Shown here: in pieces, positions 12,343-19,730 of the stretch
Numbering within the stretch: position 1 is the first letter of the stretch
Layout: each line of letters starts with the position of its first letter
DNA from: JAEUIX01 sp964611125
GTDB taxonomy: Bacteria; Planctomycetota; Phycisphaerae; Phycisphaerales; UBA1924
Length of the DNA stretch: 64,000 nucleotides
NCBI GenBank assembly: GCA_964611125.1
Contig: CAZSZO010000022.1
Location: 1-64,000 of the forward strand
Direction of reading: 5' to 3'
Notes under the pieces: model-generated
What the model was told of the DNA's origin: nothing
The model's input: only the letters and a program-made list of their open reading frames with translations
Database searches by the model: none
Position numbers and translations under genes: made by a program

Positions 12343-13080
12343 ATGCTTACGGTCTATCCCGCTGGTGAGCGCTTTGAGACGAGGGCCGGATGGCTGCACG
12401 GGCGGCACTCATTTTCGTTCGGGGAGCACTACGACCCGGCTCGGCTGGGGTTCCGGGCCCTGCGGGTGATCAATGACGATGTGGTGGCGCCGGGGACGGG
12501 CTTCGGGATGCACGGGCATCGCGATATGGAGATCATCACGGTGGTGCTGGAGGGGGAGCTTGAGCATCGCGACAGCCTGGGGCACGTGGGGCGGCTGCGG
12601 CCAGGCGAGGTCCAGGTGATGACGGCGGGAACGGGGATCCGCCACAGCGAGGTGAACGCCTCGCGGACGCAGCCCGTGCATCTGCTGCAGATCTGGATCA
12701 CCCCCGACGGGCCGGGGCGGAAGCCGGGGTACGCGCAGAAGGCGTTCCCGGGCAACGGCGCGGCGGCGCAGGTCCGCCGGGTGGCGGGGCGCGAGGGGCT
12801 GGAGGAAGGTGGGGAAGTTGGGGGGAGTGGGGTCGATGGGGCGTTGCGGATCAACCAGGATGCCGATGTGCTGCTGATCGATCTGCTGCTTGGCGGCGTG
12901 GCCCGGCACGGGCTGCGGCCGGGGCGCGGGGCGTGGGTGCACGTCGCGACCGGCTCGGCGAAGGTGAACGGGCAGGCGCTCGTGGCGGGCGACGGCGCGG
13001 CCCTGGAGGGCGAGGCCGCGGTGGAGCTGGAGGGCGTGGGCGCGGGCCGGTCGCAGGTGCTGGTCTTCGACATGGCGTAG
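12343..13080 (+). CDS. Pirin / YhhW family bicupin (quercetin 2,3-dioxygenase-like)
   Basis: Cytoplasmic bicupin of 245 aa. The N-terminal cupin shows the pirin metal-site signature GTGFGMHGHRDMEIITVVLEG (His-x-His and Glu) and HRDSLGHVGRLRPGEVQVMTAGTGIRHSE, with the second His/Glu group. The segment LLQIWITPDGPGRKPGY is typical of the YhhW branch, whose members can oxidise quercetin. The start ATG at 12343 has a near-ideal AGGAGG 4 bases upstream. The unusual control region (two 16-base tandem repeats plus an 18-base palindrome) suggests tight regulation. The physiological substrate is unknown. It is followed by a gene-free stretch with inverted repeats. Confidence 0.9.
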   Translation: MLTVYPAGERFETRAGWLHGRHSFSFGEHYDPARLGFRALRVINDDVVAPGTGFGMHGHRDMEIITVVLEGELEHRDSLGHVGRLRPGEVQVMTAGTGIRHSEVNASRTQPVHLLQIWITPDGPGRKPGYAQKAFPGNGAAAQVRRVAGREGLEEGGEVGGSGVDGALRINQDADVLLIDLLLGGVARHGLRPGRGAWVHVATGSAKVNGQALVAGDGAALEGEAAVELEGVGAGRSQVLVFDMA

Positions 13081-13417
13081 CGCCAGTGGGTCTGCCTCCT
13101 GGTCCGAGAAGGGGTGGGCGCGGCGGTCGCGCGCGCACCGAAATGGTCCGGCCAAAATGGACCATGGCGCATTGTGGATCACACGGGCTGCGCGCGGCGT
13201 GAATCACTGGGCGGATCGCTGTTTCGGCGCGCGGGCGCGGACCATTTCGGCACAAGGTGGGGAGGGCGGCCGAAGCGGGCCCGGCGGGGCGGCTTGGATC
13301 AGAAGTGCTGTGATTCAAGTGGTTTTCTGACGCATCGGGCGGGCGCCCCGACGCTGGCACGGCCTTCGCTTTAGCTCTTAAGCCTCTGCGGTCGCCTCGG
13401 CGACGAAAGGGCATGTC
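13081..13417. other. Intergenic region with inverted repeats
   Basis: About 340 bases without a gene. It holds a 13-base perfect inverted repeat (13138-13150 with 13238-13250) and an extra copy of its core, GGACCAT, at 13159-13165. No T-rich terminator is seen. Confidence 0.6.
13138..13250. repeat. 13-bp inverted repeat with third half-site
   Basis: CCGAAATGGTCCG at 13138-13150 is the exact reverse complement of CGGACCATTTCGG at 13238-13250. GGACCAT also occurs at 13159-13165, making a closely spaced ATGGTCC/GGACCAT pair. The arrangement looks like a multi-site operator. Confidence 0.6.
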
Positions 13418-13879
13418 GTGTCTCCCACCAATCAGGTCATCGTGCTCTGCTACGAAGACCATGTGGAACCCGTCATCGCCCGATTGCTCCTGAAGCACCG
13501 CTGGACGCTGGTGGATGGAAGGAACGGCCCTCTGGCATTCAAGCAGATCGCGCTTCTTCGTCCTCCTGCGGTGGTGGTGGCGCCGGCGACGGGCGAGCCC
13601 GCAGTGGGCTTGGTTCGGCGGCTGGCCCAGCACTGGAACCGGGTTCCGATCCTGGCGGTTGGCCAGGGCGGAGGGGACTTGGAGTTGGTGATGCGACAAG
13701 CGGGCGCGGACTGCTTCCTGCCGAGCCCGATTGACGGTGAAGAGCTTGAGGCGGCCCTTGAGCTGATGGTTCCTGGAGGTACGAGAGAGGGAAGTCGCAA
13801 GGTCGCCGGCATCGGTCAAGGCGGCGACGTTGCGGAAGGATCGGGACCGTACTCGAGAAGATCGAGGCGAGCCCATTAG
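13418..13879 (+). CDS. Degenerate response-regulator receiver-like protein
   Basis: Single-domain protein of 153 aa starting at GTG 13418 with GAAAGGG upstream. The chain NQVIVLCYEDHVEPVIARLL, then LLRPPAVVVAPATGEPAVGLVRRLAQHW, VPILAVGQGG, AGADCFLPSPIDGEELEAAL follows the beta-alpha pattern of CheY-like receivers, including the AGA..FLPSPI..EEL end. The acidic pocket and the phospho-accepting aspartate are not evident (CYEDH, VVVAPAT), so it is probably a pseudo-receiver. The tail after about residue 125 is basic and low complexity. No kinase gene is adjacent. Its job is unknown. Confidence 0.6.
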   Translation: MSPTNQVIVLCYEDHVEPVIARLLLKHRWTLVDGRNGPLAFKQIALLRPPAVVVAPATGEPAVGLVRRLAQHWNRVPILAVGQGGGDLELVMRQAGADCFLPSPIDGEELEAALELMVPGGTREGSRKVAGIGQGGDVAEGSGPYSRRSRRAH

Positions 13880-14048
13880 GAATTCGCGGGCCGGCGTGAG
13901 CGAGGGACCTGTGGTCCGTTGCTTGGAGCGAAGCCGGGAGCGGACAAGGCTGCGTGGGCCTTGGCGGATTGATTAAGATGGCCGGTCTCGGATGGCTGAT
14001 CCCTGCGGGTCAGCGGCGTCCGCGAGCCGGGTGAGCACTGGGGCGGAT

Positions 14049-14260
14049 AAAAACCGACACGACACTCCTTCCTCCCCCCGCCTTGGAGCTCGCCTGACTC
14101 CGGACGCCGCGAACCCGGTTGGATCACCCAACCGATAGCGGAAGACCCCTGGAGCCTCTTGACAAGAAAGGACTTGATCTGTCGCTTCGAGTCGTCGGCG
14201 GTTGTCCAAACAAGCACTGATTGACGGACGAAAAAACCGACACGACACTCCTTCCTCCCC
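14049..14260. repeat. 29-base direct repeat, two copies 183 bases apart
   Basis: The same 29 bases, starting AAAAACCGACACGACACTCC and ending TTCCTCCCC, occur at 14049-14077 and 14232-14260. The pyrimidine-rich half contains CTCCTTCCTCC, partly complementary to the purine-rich loops further downstream. Confidence 0.8.
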
Positions 14261-14310
14261 ACGTTCGGCGATTGGAGCGAGAGTGGGCTCCGCCGACGAC
14301 TCGAAGCGAC
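14181..14310. repeat. 21-bp perfect inverted repeat
   Basis: Bases 14181-14201 (GTCGCTTCGAGTCGTCGGCGG minus its last base is 20) are the exact reverse complement of 14290-14310. The 88-base interior contains the second copy of the 29-base direct repeat. It could form a long RNA stem or mark a small mobile element end pair. Confidence 0.8.
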
Positions 14311-14342
14311 CGGGAAAGTCATTTCTTAGAACAGAGGAGAGT

Positions 14343-14503
14343 TCACGCCGGCCGGTTTGAGAGAGTAACGGACGGCGTGATGTTTGATTCGGTCGCTCGA
14401 AGGAGAGAGCGAGCGACCACGAGAGAGTACGGGAGACCGAGCGAGAGAGCGGTCTCCCGGTATACGCATTTCGGTTTGGGCCCCGCTGGAGGAGAGAGAG
14501 GGC
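14343..14503 (+). ncRNA. Candidate structured RNA: array of hairpins with GAGAGAG loops
   Basis: Three perfect stems follow each other. TCACGCCG (14343-14350) pairs with 14373-14380 around a loop containing GAGAGAG. GGTCGCTCG (14391-14399) pairs with 14410-14418 around AAGGAGAGAG. CGGGAGACCG (14430-14439) pairs with 14450-14459 around AGCGAGAGAG. The linker 14421-14427 is again GAGAGAG. A weaker fourth hairpin (14480-14483 with 14500-14503) encloses GGAGGAGAGAGA. Repetition of the same loop with different stems argues for selection on RNA structure. The plus strand is favoured only because loops are purine-rich; boundaries are unknown. Confidence 0.5.
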
Positions 14504-15036
14504 TGCAAGCGCGCTGTCGGCGGAGTCCAGGACGGGCTCCGGGGCGGCTGCGTCCGCACCGGGCGGTCCCCGGTAGAGCATGGCGAGCACATCGTCGTGC
14601 GAGCGGCTTGACCGCCGCGCTTGGACAGGGGTGGGTGCATCATGCGATCGCTTTCAGGAATCCCGCGTGCGCGGGCTGCGTCGACCAACGCAGTCGAAGC
14701 GTCACCAACGCGCTACGGCGTTATTGCGGCCCTCACTGGGGGCGGCACGGTGCTCCGGCTGGTGACCGCCGTGGCGGTGCACAGTCGCGAGGCGTCGGCT
14801 CGGGTCACAGCGTTTAGCCCGGCGGCGGTTGGCAGCGGCCATCGGGCGAGACCGCCGCGTGGGGTTGGCCGGTCGACGCGCGAGTAGGGCGGTGTGCTGG
14901 GCGGCGTGCTGGGTGCGGAGGCGCGTCAAAAACCGCCAAGCACCGGCCAAGCACCAGCCAAGAACCGGACAGATACTTGACGATTCATCCGATCGGAAGA
15001 AGCGGACTTTCGCTCGCCCGACCCGAGAACGCGTGG

Positions 15037-15042
15037 TATGTT
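15037..15042 (+). promoter_or_regulatory. Putative extended -10 promoter (TGGTATGTT)
   Basis: TG-G-TATGTT at 15034-15042 fits an extended -10 element. It is the best promoter-like sequence upstream of the intrinsic terminator at 15261. No -35 match is seen. Confidence 0.3.
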
Positions 15043-15048
15043 CTCGGG

Positions 15049-15298
15049 GTTCACGGAGAGCGGCGGGCGGCCAGTCCACACGGCCCACCGAATGAGAGAG
15101 AGAGTCTGCGTTCAACATCAGGTCTGGGGCTCTGCGCGGGGTTCGCGCGCGGGTTCTTGCAGGAGATTGGTGCAGTCAGCGTCACGGGCGCTGGCCACAC
15201 CACGGGCTTAGGCTGAGTGCGGTTTGGTATTGCAGGTACAACAGGTTTTGACATCCTTCAACCCGCGGCGTCTCCCTCACCGGTCGCCGCGGGTTTTT
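15049..15298 (+). ncRNA. Candidate small RNA between extended -10 and intrinsic terminator
   Basis: About 250 bases run from a plausible start after TGGTATGTT to a strong terminator, with no convincing reading frame inside. The interior carries another GAGAGAG run (near 15095). It is not recognisable as a known RNA family. Confidence 0.3.
15261..15298 (+). terminator. Rho-independent terminator
   Basis: ACCCGCGGCG (15261-15270) pairs perfectly with CGCCGCGGGT (15285-15294) around a 14-base loop and is followed by a T run. No coding sequence ends just upstream, so it probably terminates a non-coding transcript. Confidence 0.85.
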
Positions 15299-15338
15299 CG
15301 TTGGCGCGGCGCGGGGGCGGGGGGCCAAGGATTGGGGG

Positions 15339-16565
15339 ATGTCGTCAAACGTCGGGCGCATGTTGTGGGAGCGTGGCGGGCGGCGCGTGGCGGGCCGCGG
15401 CGCCCCGGCGGTGGCGCGAACTCAGGCGGGCCCTGGGGGCCCTGGGGGCTCTGGAGTGGCTCGGCGACCAGGCTGGTGGTCGCTGGGGCTGCCGCTGGGG
15501 CTCTCGCTGGCGGTGCATGCGGTGCTGGCGATGGTCGCGGGAACGGTGGCGTGGCGGTTGTCAGCGCCGGCGCCCGAACCGAGCGGAGGGGAGGCGTTTA
15601 TCGCGACCGGGCCGATGATGGCTCAGAGCCGGGCGGGCGGGGCGGCGGCGGCGGCGGCGACGCCGCCTGCGGTGAGCCCCCGGGCTGAGTCCGGCGCAGG
15701 CGCAGCCAAGCTGACTGGGGGGGGCATGGGGGGCGGGCCGAGTGACGCGCCGGCACGACCAGGGGCTGGGGCGACGCCGGCGCCGCCCGCCGCGCGGCCA
15801 GCGGCGGGCGCGGCGGAGAGCGGGCTGTCGGCGTCGATGGGCGCCGCGGCCTCGGCGGGGGAGGTCACGTTCGCGGGGTTGTCGGCCCAGCGGGCGACCA
15901 GCGTGGCGTATGTGGTGGACGGCTCGGCGCCGATGGTCGGGGTGATGCCGCTGGTGCTGGCGGAGGTGCGGCGGTCGACGGCGGCGCTGCTGGCGACGCA
16001 GCAGTTTTCGGTGGTGGTCTTCCGCGAGGCGACGGACGGGGCGGGGTTGCAGGTGTTTTCGGGGAAGCTGGTGGATGCCTCGGCCCGTCAGCGCGGGCGC
16101 CTGGCGGATTGGCTGGCGGGGGTGGAGGCGAAGGGTCGGTCGAACCCGCTGGAGGGGCTGAAGGCGGCGCTGCGGCTGTCGCCAAGGCCGCAGGTGGTGT
16201 TTCTGCTGTCGCGGTCAATTGCGCGCTCGCATGGCGGGCAGTGGGAGAAGGGGAGGGAGGCGATTCTGCAGGAGCTCGATGAGCTCAATCCTGTGGACCC
16301 GGGGACGGGTCGGCGGAAGACGGTGATCAAGGCCGTGCAGTTTCTGGAGGCTGACCCGACGGGGACGATGCAGGCGATCGGCGAGGCGCACGGCGCGGGG
16401 AGGGCGGGGAATGGTGGTGGTGGGGGCGGGGGGGGCGGTGGCGGCGGTGGTTCGCCGGACTATCGGGTGCTGAAGGCGGAAGAGCTGCCGGCGGGTGGCG
16501 CGACCGGGGGCGGCGGCGGAGGTGCGGGGGGGGCTGGGGGGGGAGCGGGGGGTGGGCGACGATGA
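15339..16565 (+). CDS. Membrane-anchored VWA-like domain protein
   Basis: 408 aa. After a Gly/Arg-rich start comes one transmembrane helix (LGLPLGLSLAVHAVLAMVAG, about residues 49-72), then a low-complexity Ala/Gly/Pro linker. A von Willebrand A-like domain spans about residues 185-340: RATSVAYVVDGSAPMVGVM, VLAEVRRSTAALLATQQFSVVVF, NPLEGLKAALRLSPRPQVVFLLS. The metal site is partial (DGSAP rather than DxSxS), so metal binding is doubtful. The C-terminus is a Gly-rich tail encoded by long G runs. The stop overlaps the next start (ATGA), so the pair is probably co-translated. Exact function unknown. Confidence 0.6.
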   Translation: MSSNVGRMLWERGGRRVAGRGAPAVARTQAGPGGPGGSGVARRPGWWSLGLPLGLSLAVHAVLAMVAGTVAWRLSAPAPEPSGGEAFIATGPMMAQSRAGGAAAAAATPPAVSPRAESGAGAAKLTGGGMGGGPSDAPARPGAGATPAPPAARPAAGAAESGLSASMGAAASAGEVTFAGLSAQRATSVAYVVDGSAPMVGVMPLVLAEVRRSTAALLATQQFSVVVFREATDGAGLQVFSGKLVDASARQRGRLADWLAGVEAKGRSNPLEGLKAALRLSPRPQVVFLLSRSIARSHGGQWEKGREAILQELDELNPVDPGTGRRKTVIKAVQFLEADPTGTMQAIGEAHGAGRAGNGGGGGGGGGGGGGSPDYRVLKAEELPAGGATGGGGGGAGGAGGGAGGGRR

Positions 16566-18586
16566 CGGTGAGGCGCGCGATGGGAGTGATGCTGCTGGCG
16601 CTGGCCCCGGCCCTGGCGGTGACCGCGCCGGCCGAGGTGCTGACGTCGGGCGAGCGCCACGGGCCGGAGGGTGTGGTGGGCGTGGTGGGCGAAGCGAGCC
16701 GGGCGCTGGACGCGGCGAGCGAGGGCGGCGCTGACACGGCGCTGCTGGCGGGGTGCGCTGGGCGCGAGGAGGCGGCGCGGGTGGCCCAGGCGGCCCGCCA
16801 GGCGATCGAGGCGTGTGAGCGGGCCCGGCTGCGGGGCGAGCAGTCCGAGGGAGCGCGCCGGCCGGAGAGTGAGGGGCTGGCGCTGCTGGAGGGTCGGGCG
16901 CGGCTGCTTGGGGCGGCGGCCGCGAGCACGCGCGAGGAGCAGCGGCAGGGCGCCGCCAAGGCCGCGGAGTTGCTGGAGCCGGCGCGAATCGCGGCGGTGG
17001 CGCCTGAGGCGCTGCGGCGGGTTTCTCTGGCGGGGGCGATTTGGCTGTCGGGCGGGGTCGACGCCCGGCGCGACGAGGTGGAGGAGCTGCTGCTGGGTGT
17101 GCTCGATCTGCCGGTGGGCGACGACCCGGTGACGTCGGCTTCCAGGGGCGTGACGCTCGAGGCGCTCATGCTGCGGGCCCTGACGGCGACGGGGGCGAAG
17201 CGCGGGGAAGCGCTCGCGGAGCTGCAGCGCGCGGCGCTGGTCGGCGGTGGGGGGGGTGGGGGCGGTGGGGGGGCTGGCGGGCTGCGCGCCAGGGGCGAAT
17301 TGCTGGCTGCGGGCGTGGCGGCCCGTGTGGGGATTGAGGAGCGGCGGCCGGTCGAGGCGGCGCTCGGCCCGCTGATGGAGCTGGCGACACGGAACTGGGG
17401 CTCCGGGGAGGGGTGGGCCGGGGCGCGGGCGCGCCAGCGGGTGGGCGGCGCGGTCGAGCGGGCCCGCGAGGCGGGGCTCAAGCCGACGGGCGCGATGGAG
17501 CTGATCTGGGCCGGCGAGGTGCTGGAGCGGGCCGAGGGCGGGCCGGGCGCGGCGGGACCGGCGCCGGCGAGCCTGGCGGAGGGCCGCGCGGCGGAGGGCG
17601 TGCTGCGGGCGATTGCGCGGGGCGAGCCGGGGCAGGCCGAGCGCGGTGGGCCTGGCGGAGGCCCGCACGCGGAGGCGCTCTGGACGCTGGGCGAAGCGCT
17701 GGAGCGGCGCGGCGACCAGGCGGGCGCCCGCGTGGTGTGGCTGGAACTGGAGCGGCGGGCGCCGGGTGATCCGCGGTCGCTGGAGGGGCTGCGGCGCGCG
17801 GCGCGGGGGCTGGCCCCGGGAAGCGTGGATGAGGCGCCGCTGCTGGAGGCGCTGATCCGGCGTCTGGGCGACCAGCCCGAGGGCGTGCGCTGGCGGATCG
17901 ATCTGGCGCGGGCGCTGGGCGGTTCCGCGGCGCCGCGCGCGCGAGGGGCCGAAGCGCCCGGGCCGCCCCGCGATGTGGCGCGGGCCATGACGCTGCTGAG
18001 CGATGCGGCGGAGCTGGCGGGGCGGGGGCCCGAGCTCATCGGGGCCGTTGACCAGGCGGCGCAGGAGATCATCGCGGGGGCCGACCCGCGCGATGAGGCG
18101 GCGCTGCGGGCGGTGGTTGCGTATTGCGAGCGGCGGCGGAGCCCGCTGTTGCCCGAGGCCCAGTTGACGCTGGCGGCGCTGCTGGGCGAGCGCGAGGCGG
18201 ACGCCGCGCGCGAGGAGGCGGTGCGGCTGCATCAGGCGGTCATCCGCGGGGCGGGGCAGGGTGGCGTCGAGCGGCGCGCGCGGGCGTCGATCGCGGCGGC
18301 CCGGGTGCTGGTGAAGCTCGGGCGGTCGAGCGAGGGGTTTGGTCTGCTGGCCAAACTCGCCAATGAGCTGGATGTCGGGCCGATGGCGCCGGGGCCGGCG
18401 CGCTCGGGTCAGTTCTGGCAGGTGTGGGCCGAGATGCTGGCGATGATGGGGGCTGACAACGCGCGGGGAGAGCGGAGCGAGCAGATCCGCCTGCGGATCC
18501 GTCAGTTGGAGACGATCGATGCGAGCCTGGGCGGGGGCGAGGGGGCGCGGAAGATCAGGGCGGTGGAGGAGACGCTGAGGCGGTAG
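16562..18586 (+). CDS. Secreted helical-repeat (TPR-like) protein
   Basis: 674 aa with a signal peptide (AMGVMLLALAPALAVTAPA). The rest is a long array of Ala/Arg/Glu-rich helices, for example AEALWTLGEALERRGDQAGARVVWLELERRAPGD, which reads as a tetratricopeptide-type pair. Individual repeats are too divergent to count with confidence. A Gly run near residues 227-240 interrupts the array. It overlaps the preceding VWA-like gene by 4 bases, which suggests one periplasmic complex at the inner membrane. No enzymatic motif is visible. Confidence 0.55.
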   Translation: MTVRRAMGVMLLALAPALAVTAPAEVLTSGERHGPEGVVGVVGEASRALDAASEGGADTALLAGCAGREEAARVAQAARQAIEACERARLRGEQSEGARRPESEGLALLEGRARLLGAAAASTREEQRQGAAKAAELLEPARIAAVAPEALRRVSLAGAIWLSGGVDARRDEVEELLLGVLDLPVGDDPVTSASRGVTLEALMLRALTATGAKRGEALAELQRAALVGGGGGGGGGGAGGLRARGELLAAGVAARVGIEERRPVEAALGPLMELATRNWGSGEGWAGARARQRVGGAVERAREAGLKPTGAMELIWAGEVLERAEGGPGAAGPAPASLAEGRAAEGVLRAIARGEPGQAERGGPGGGPHAEALWTLGEALERRGDQAGARVVWLELERRAPGDPRSLEGLRRAARGLAPGSVDEAPLLEALIRRLGDQPEGVRWRIDLARALGGSAAPRARGAEAPGPPRDVARAMTLLSDAAELAGRGPELIGAVDQAAQEIIAGADPRDEAALRAVVAYCERRRSPLLPEAQLTLAALLGEREADAAREEAVRLHQAVIRGAGQGGVERRARASIAAARVLVKLGRSSEGFGLLAKLANELDVGPMAPGPARSGQFWQVWAEMLAMMGADNARGERSEQIRLRIRQLETIDASLGGGEGARKIRAVEETLRR

Positions 18587-18598
18587 CTTGGCGCGTGG

Positions 18599-19156
18599 TC
18601 AGGGCGTGTGCACGGGGACTCCGGCCGCGGCCAGGGCGTCGAGTGCGTCGCGCCACTCGAGGTAGCAATAGTCAATATCGTGGCGGTCGTGCAGGGCCCG
18701 CAGCTCGCCCATCAGGCGCTCCATCAGGTCCTGCTGCCACTCTTGGGCGGAGCGGTCGCAGAAGTAGACGCGGCAGGCGAGGGGCTTGAGGTCGTGCACT
18801 GAGCACAGGTTGCCCTGCTGGAACGGACAGCCGCCGGCGGCCCGCGCGGCGGCGATGGCGACCGTCGTCGGGACCTGCGGCAGAGCGAGCGAATCACGGG
18901 CGACGCCGGCGTTCTGGGGCGACGGCGGCGGGCTGAGGGCGCGATCGGCGACGCGGGTGAGGGTGTACGCGGCTTCGAGGCCCGTGACATAGAGCCGGTG
19001 GCCGAAGGCGTCGAAGTTGCAGCAGCGGCCCGAGGCCCAGCACGCGGGGCCGCGGGCGGCGATCTCCCGAGCGACCTGGGCGAAGAGCTGATCGAGTGCC
19101 GCGGCGACTTCGGGCCGGCGCGCCGCGGCGAACCAGGATGACGCGGCGGAGGGCAT
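18599..19156 (-). CDS. YkgJ-family cysteine-cluster protein
   Basis: Cytoplasmic protein of 185 aa with the conserved cysteines of the YkgJ (CxxCxxCC-related) family, proposed to bind zinc or an Fe-S cluster: CWASGRCCNFDAFG near residue 40, GGCPFQQGNLCSVHDLKPLACRVYFC near 110-135. Family function is not established. It is convergent with the helical-repeat gene (12-base gap) and lies downstream of another YkgJ-type gene on the same strand, separated by a G-rich tract. Confidence 0.8.
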   Translation of the reverse strand: MPSAASSWFAAARRPEVAAALDQLFAQVAREIAARGPACWASGRCCNFDAFGHRLYVTGLEAAYTLTRVADRALSPPPSPQNAGVARDSLALPQVPTTVAIAAARAAGGCPFQQGNLCSVHDLKPLACRVYFCDRSAQEWQQDLMERLMGELRALHDRHDIDYCYLEWRDALDALAAAGVPVHTP

Positions 19157-19159
19157 GGT

Positions 19160-19215
19160 GAGGGCGGGCGGGGGGCGGGGGGGGCGGGGGGGGCGGGGGG
19201 GGCGGGGGCGGTAGG
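19160..19215. repeat. G-rich simple repeat (GGCGGGGGGG units)
   Basis: Repeats of six to eight G separated by C between the two YkgJ-type genes. Strong G-quadruplex potential on the plus strand. Confidence 0.6.
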
Positions 19216-19241
19216 GGAAGGAGTGACGGCGCCCGCAGCCG

Positions 19242-19730
19242 TTAGATCTTGAAGGCGTCGCGCTGGATGCGGATCTGCACGAGGGGGACGAGTTCGCCCT
19301 GATCGATGCCGGGGCAGGTCTTTTTGGCGGCTTCCCAGGCGGCGCGGGTCTTGAGCAGGCTGGGCCAGAAGGGCCAGGTGCGGCACTGCTTGGGGCGATC
19401 CTCGTAGACGCCGCAGACGGCCTTGCCGGGGATGGTGTCGCGATCGAGGAAGACGCAGTCGAAGCCGAAGGACGTCTTGCGCTCGGTGAGCGAGCGGCCT
19501 TCGTCGAGCATGTGGGTGTAGCGGTCGATGAACTGGGCCTTGGTCACGCCCAGGCGGCGGGCGAGCGCGGCGACCTCGTCATCGGAGACGAGCACGAACC
19601 CGGGGACGCCGGTGCAGCAGTTGCCGCACTGGGTGCACGCGAAGCGGAGGCCCTCGCCACGCTCGCGGGAATGGGGCTGGGCGAACCATTCATCGCCTGA
19701 GGAGAGCAGTTTGGCTTTGGCGCCGGTCAT
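19242..19730 (-). CDS. YkgJ-family cysteine-cluster protein
   Basis: 162 aa, starting at ATG 19730, which overlaps the mgtE stop by 3 bases. The cysteine pattern is canonical: FACTQCGNCCTGVPGFV (residues about 31-47), FDCVFLDRDT, AVCGVYEDRPKQCRTWPFWP and a last cysteine in KKTCPGIDQG. It is predicted to bind metal or an Fe-S cluster in the cytoplasm. Tight coupling to mgtE suggests co-expression, though a functional link with magnesium transport is unproven. It shares only the Cys framework with the neighbouring YkgJ protein, so they are distant paralogues. Confidence 0.85.
   Translation of the reverse strand: MTGAKAKLLSSGDEWFAQPHSRERGEGLRFACTQCGNCCTGVPGFVLVSDDEVAALARRLGVTKAQFIDRYTHMLDEGRSLTERKTSFGFDCVFLDRDTIPGKAVCGVYEDRPKQCRTWPFWPSLLKTRAAWEAAKKTCPGIDQGELVPLVQIRIQRDAFKI

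Larger units (their letters stand above)
13880..15338. other. Gene-poor 1.4-kb region rich in repeats and hairpins
   Basis: No open frame here resembles a known protein and codon patterns look random. The stretch contains a 29-base direct repeat, a 21-base inverted repeat, at least three perfect stem-loops with GAGAGAG in or near the loops, further short hairpins at 14587-14720, and an intrinsic terminator at 15261-15298. I looked for RNase P RNA, tmRNA, 6S, tRNA and rRNA hallmarks on both strands and saw none. A non-coding RNA locus is the best explanation. Confidence 0.5.

Noticed and set aside
14049..14260. CRISPR array
   Set aside because: Only two repeat copies, 154 bases between them, no cas genes; not a CRISPR.
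13973..14590. Open frames on both strands across the 14-kb repeat region (for example minus 13973-14590, plus 14221-14817)
   Set aside because: Composition is Arg/Ser-rich and random-like, and the frames run through hairpins and repeats. The duplicated peptide EEGVSCRF just reflects the 29-base DNA repeat being 61 codons apart.
14181..14900. RNase P RNA, tmRNA or 6S RNA in the hairpin-rich region
   Set aside because: The universal GAGGAAAGTCC element, the tmRNA 3' end and tRNA-like domains were not found on either strand.
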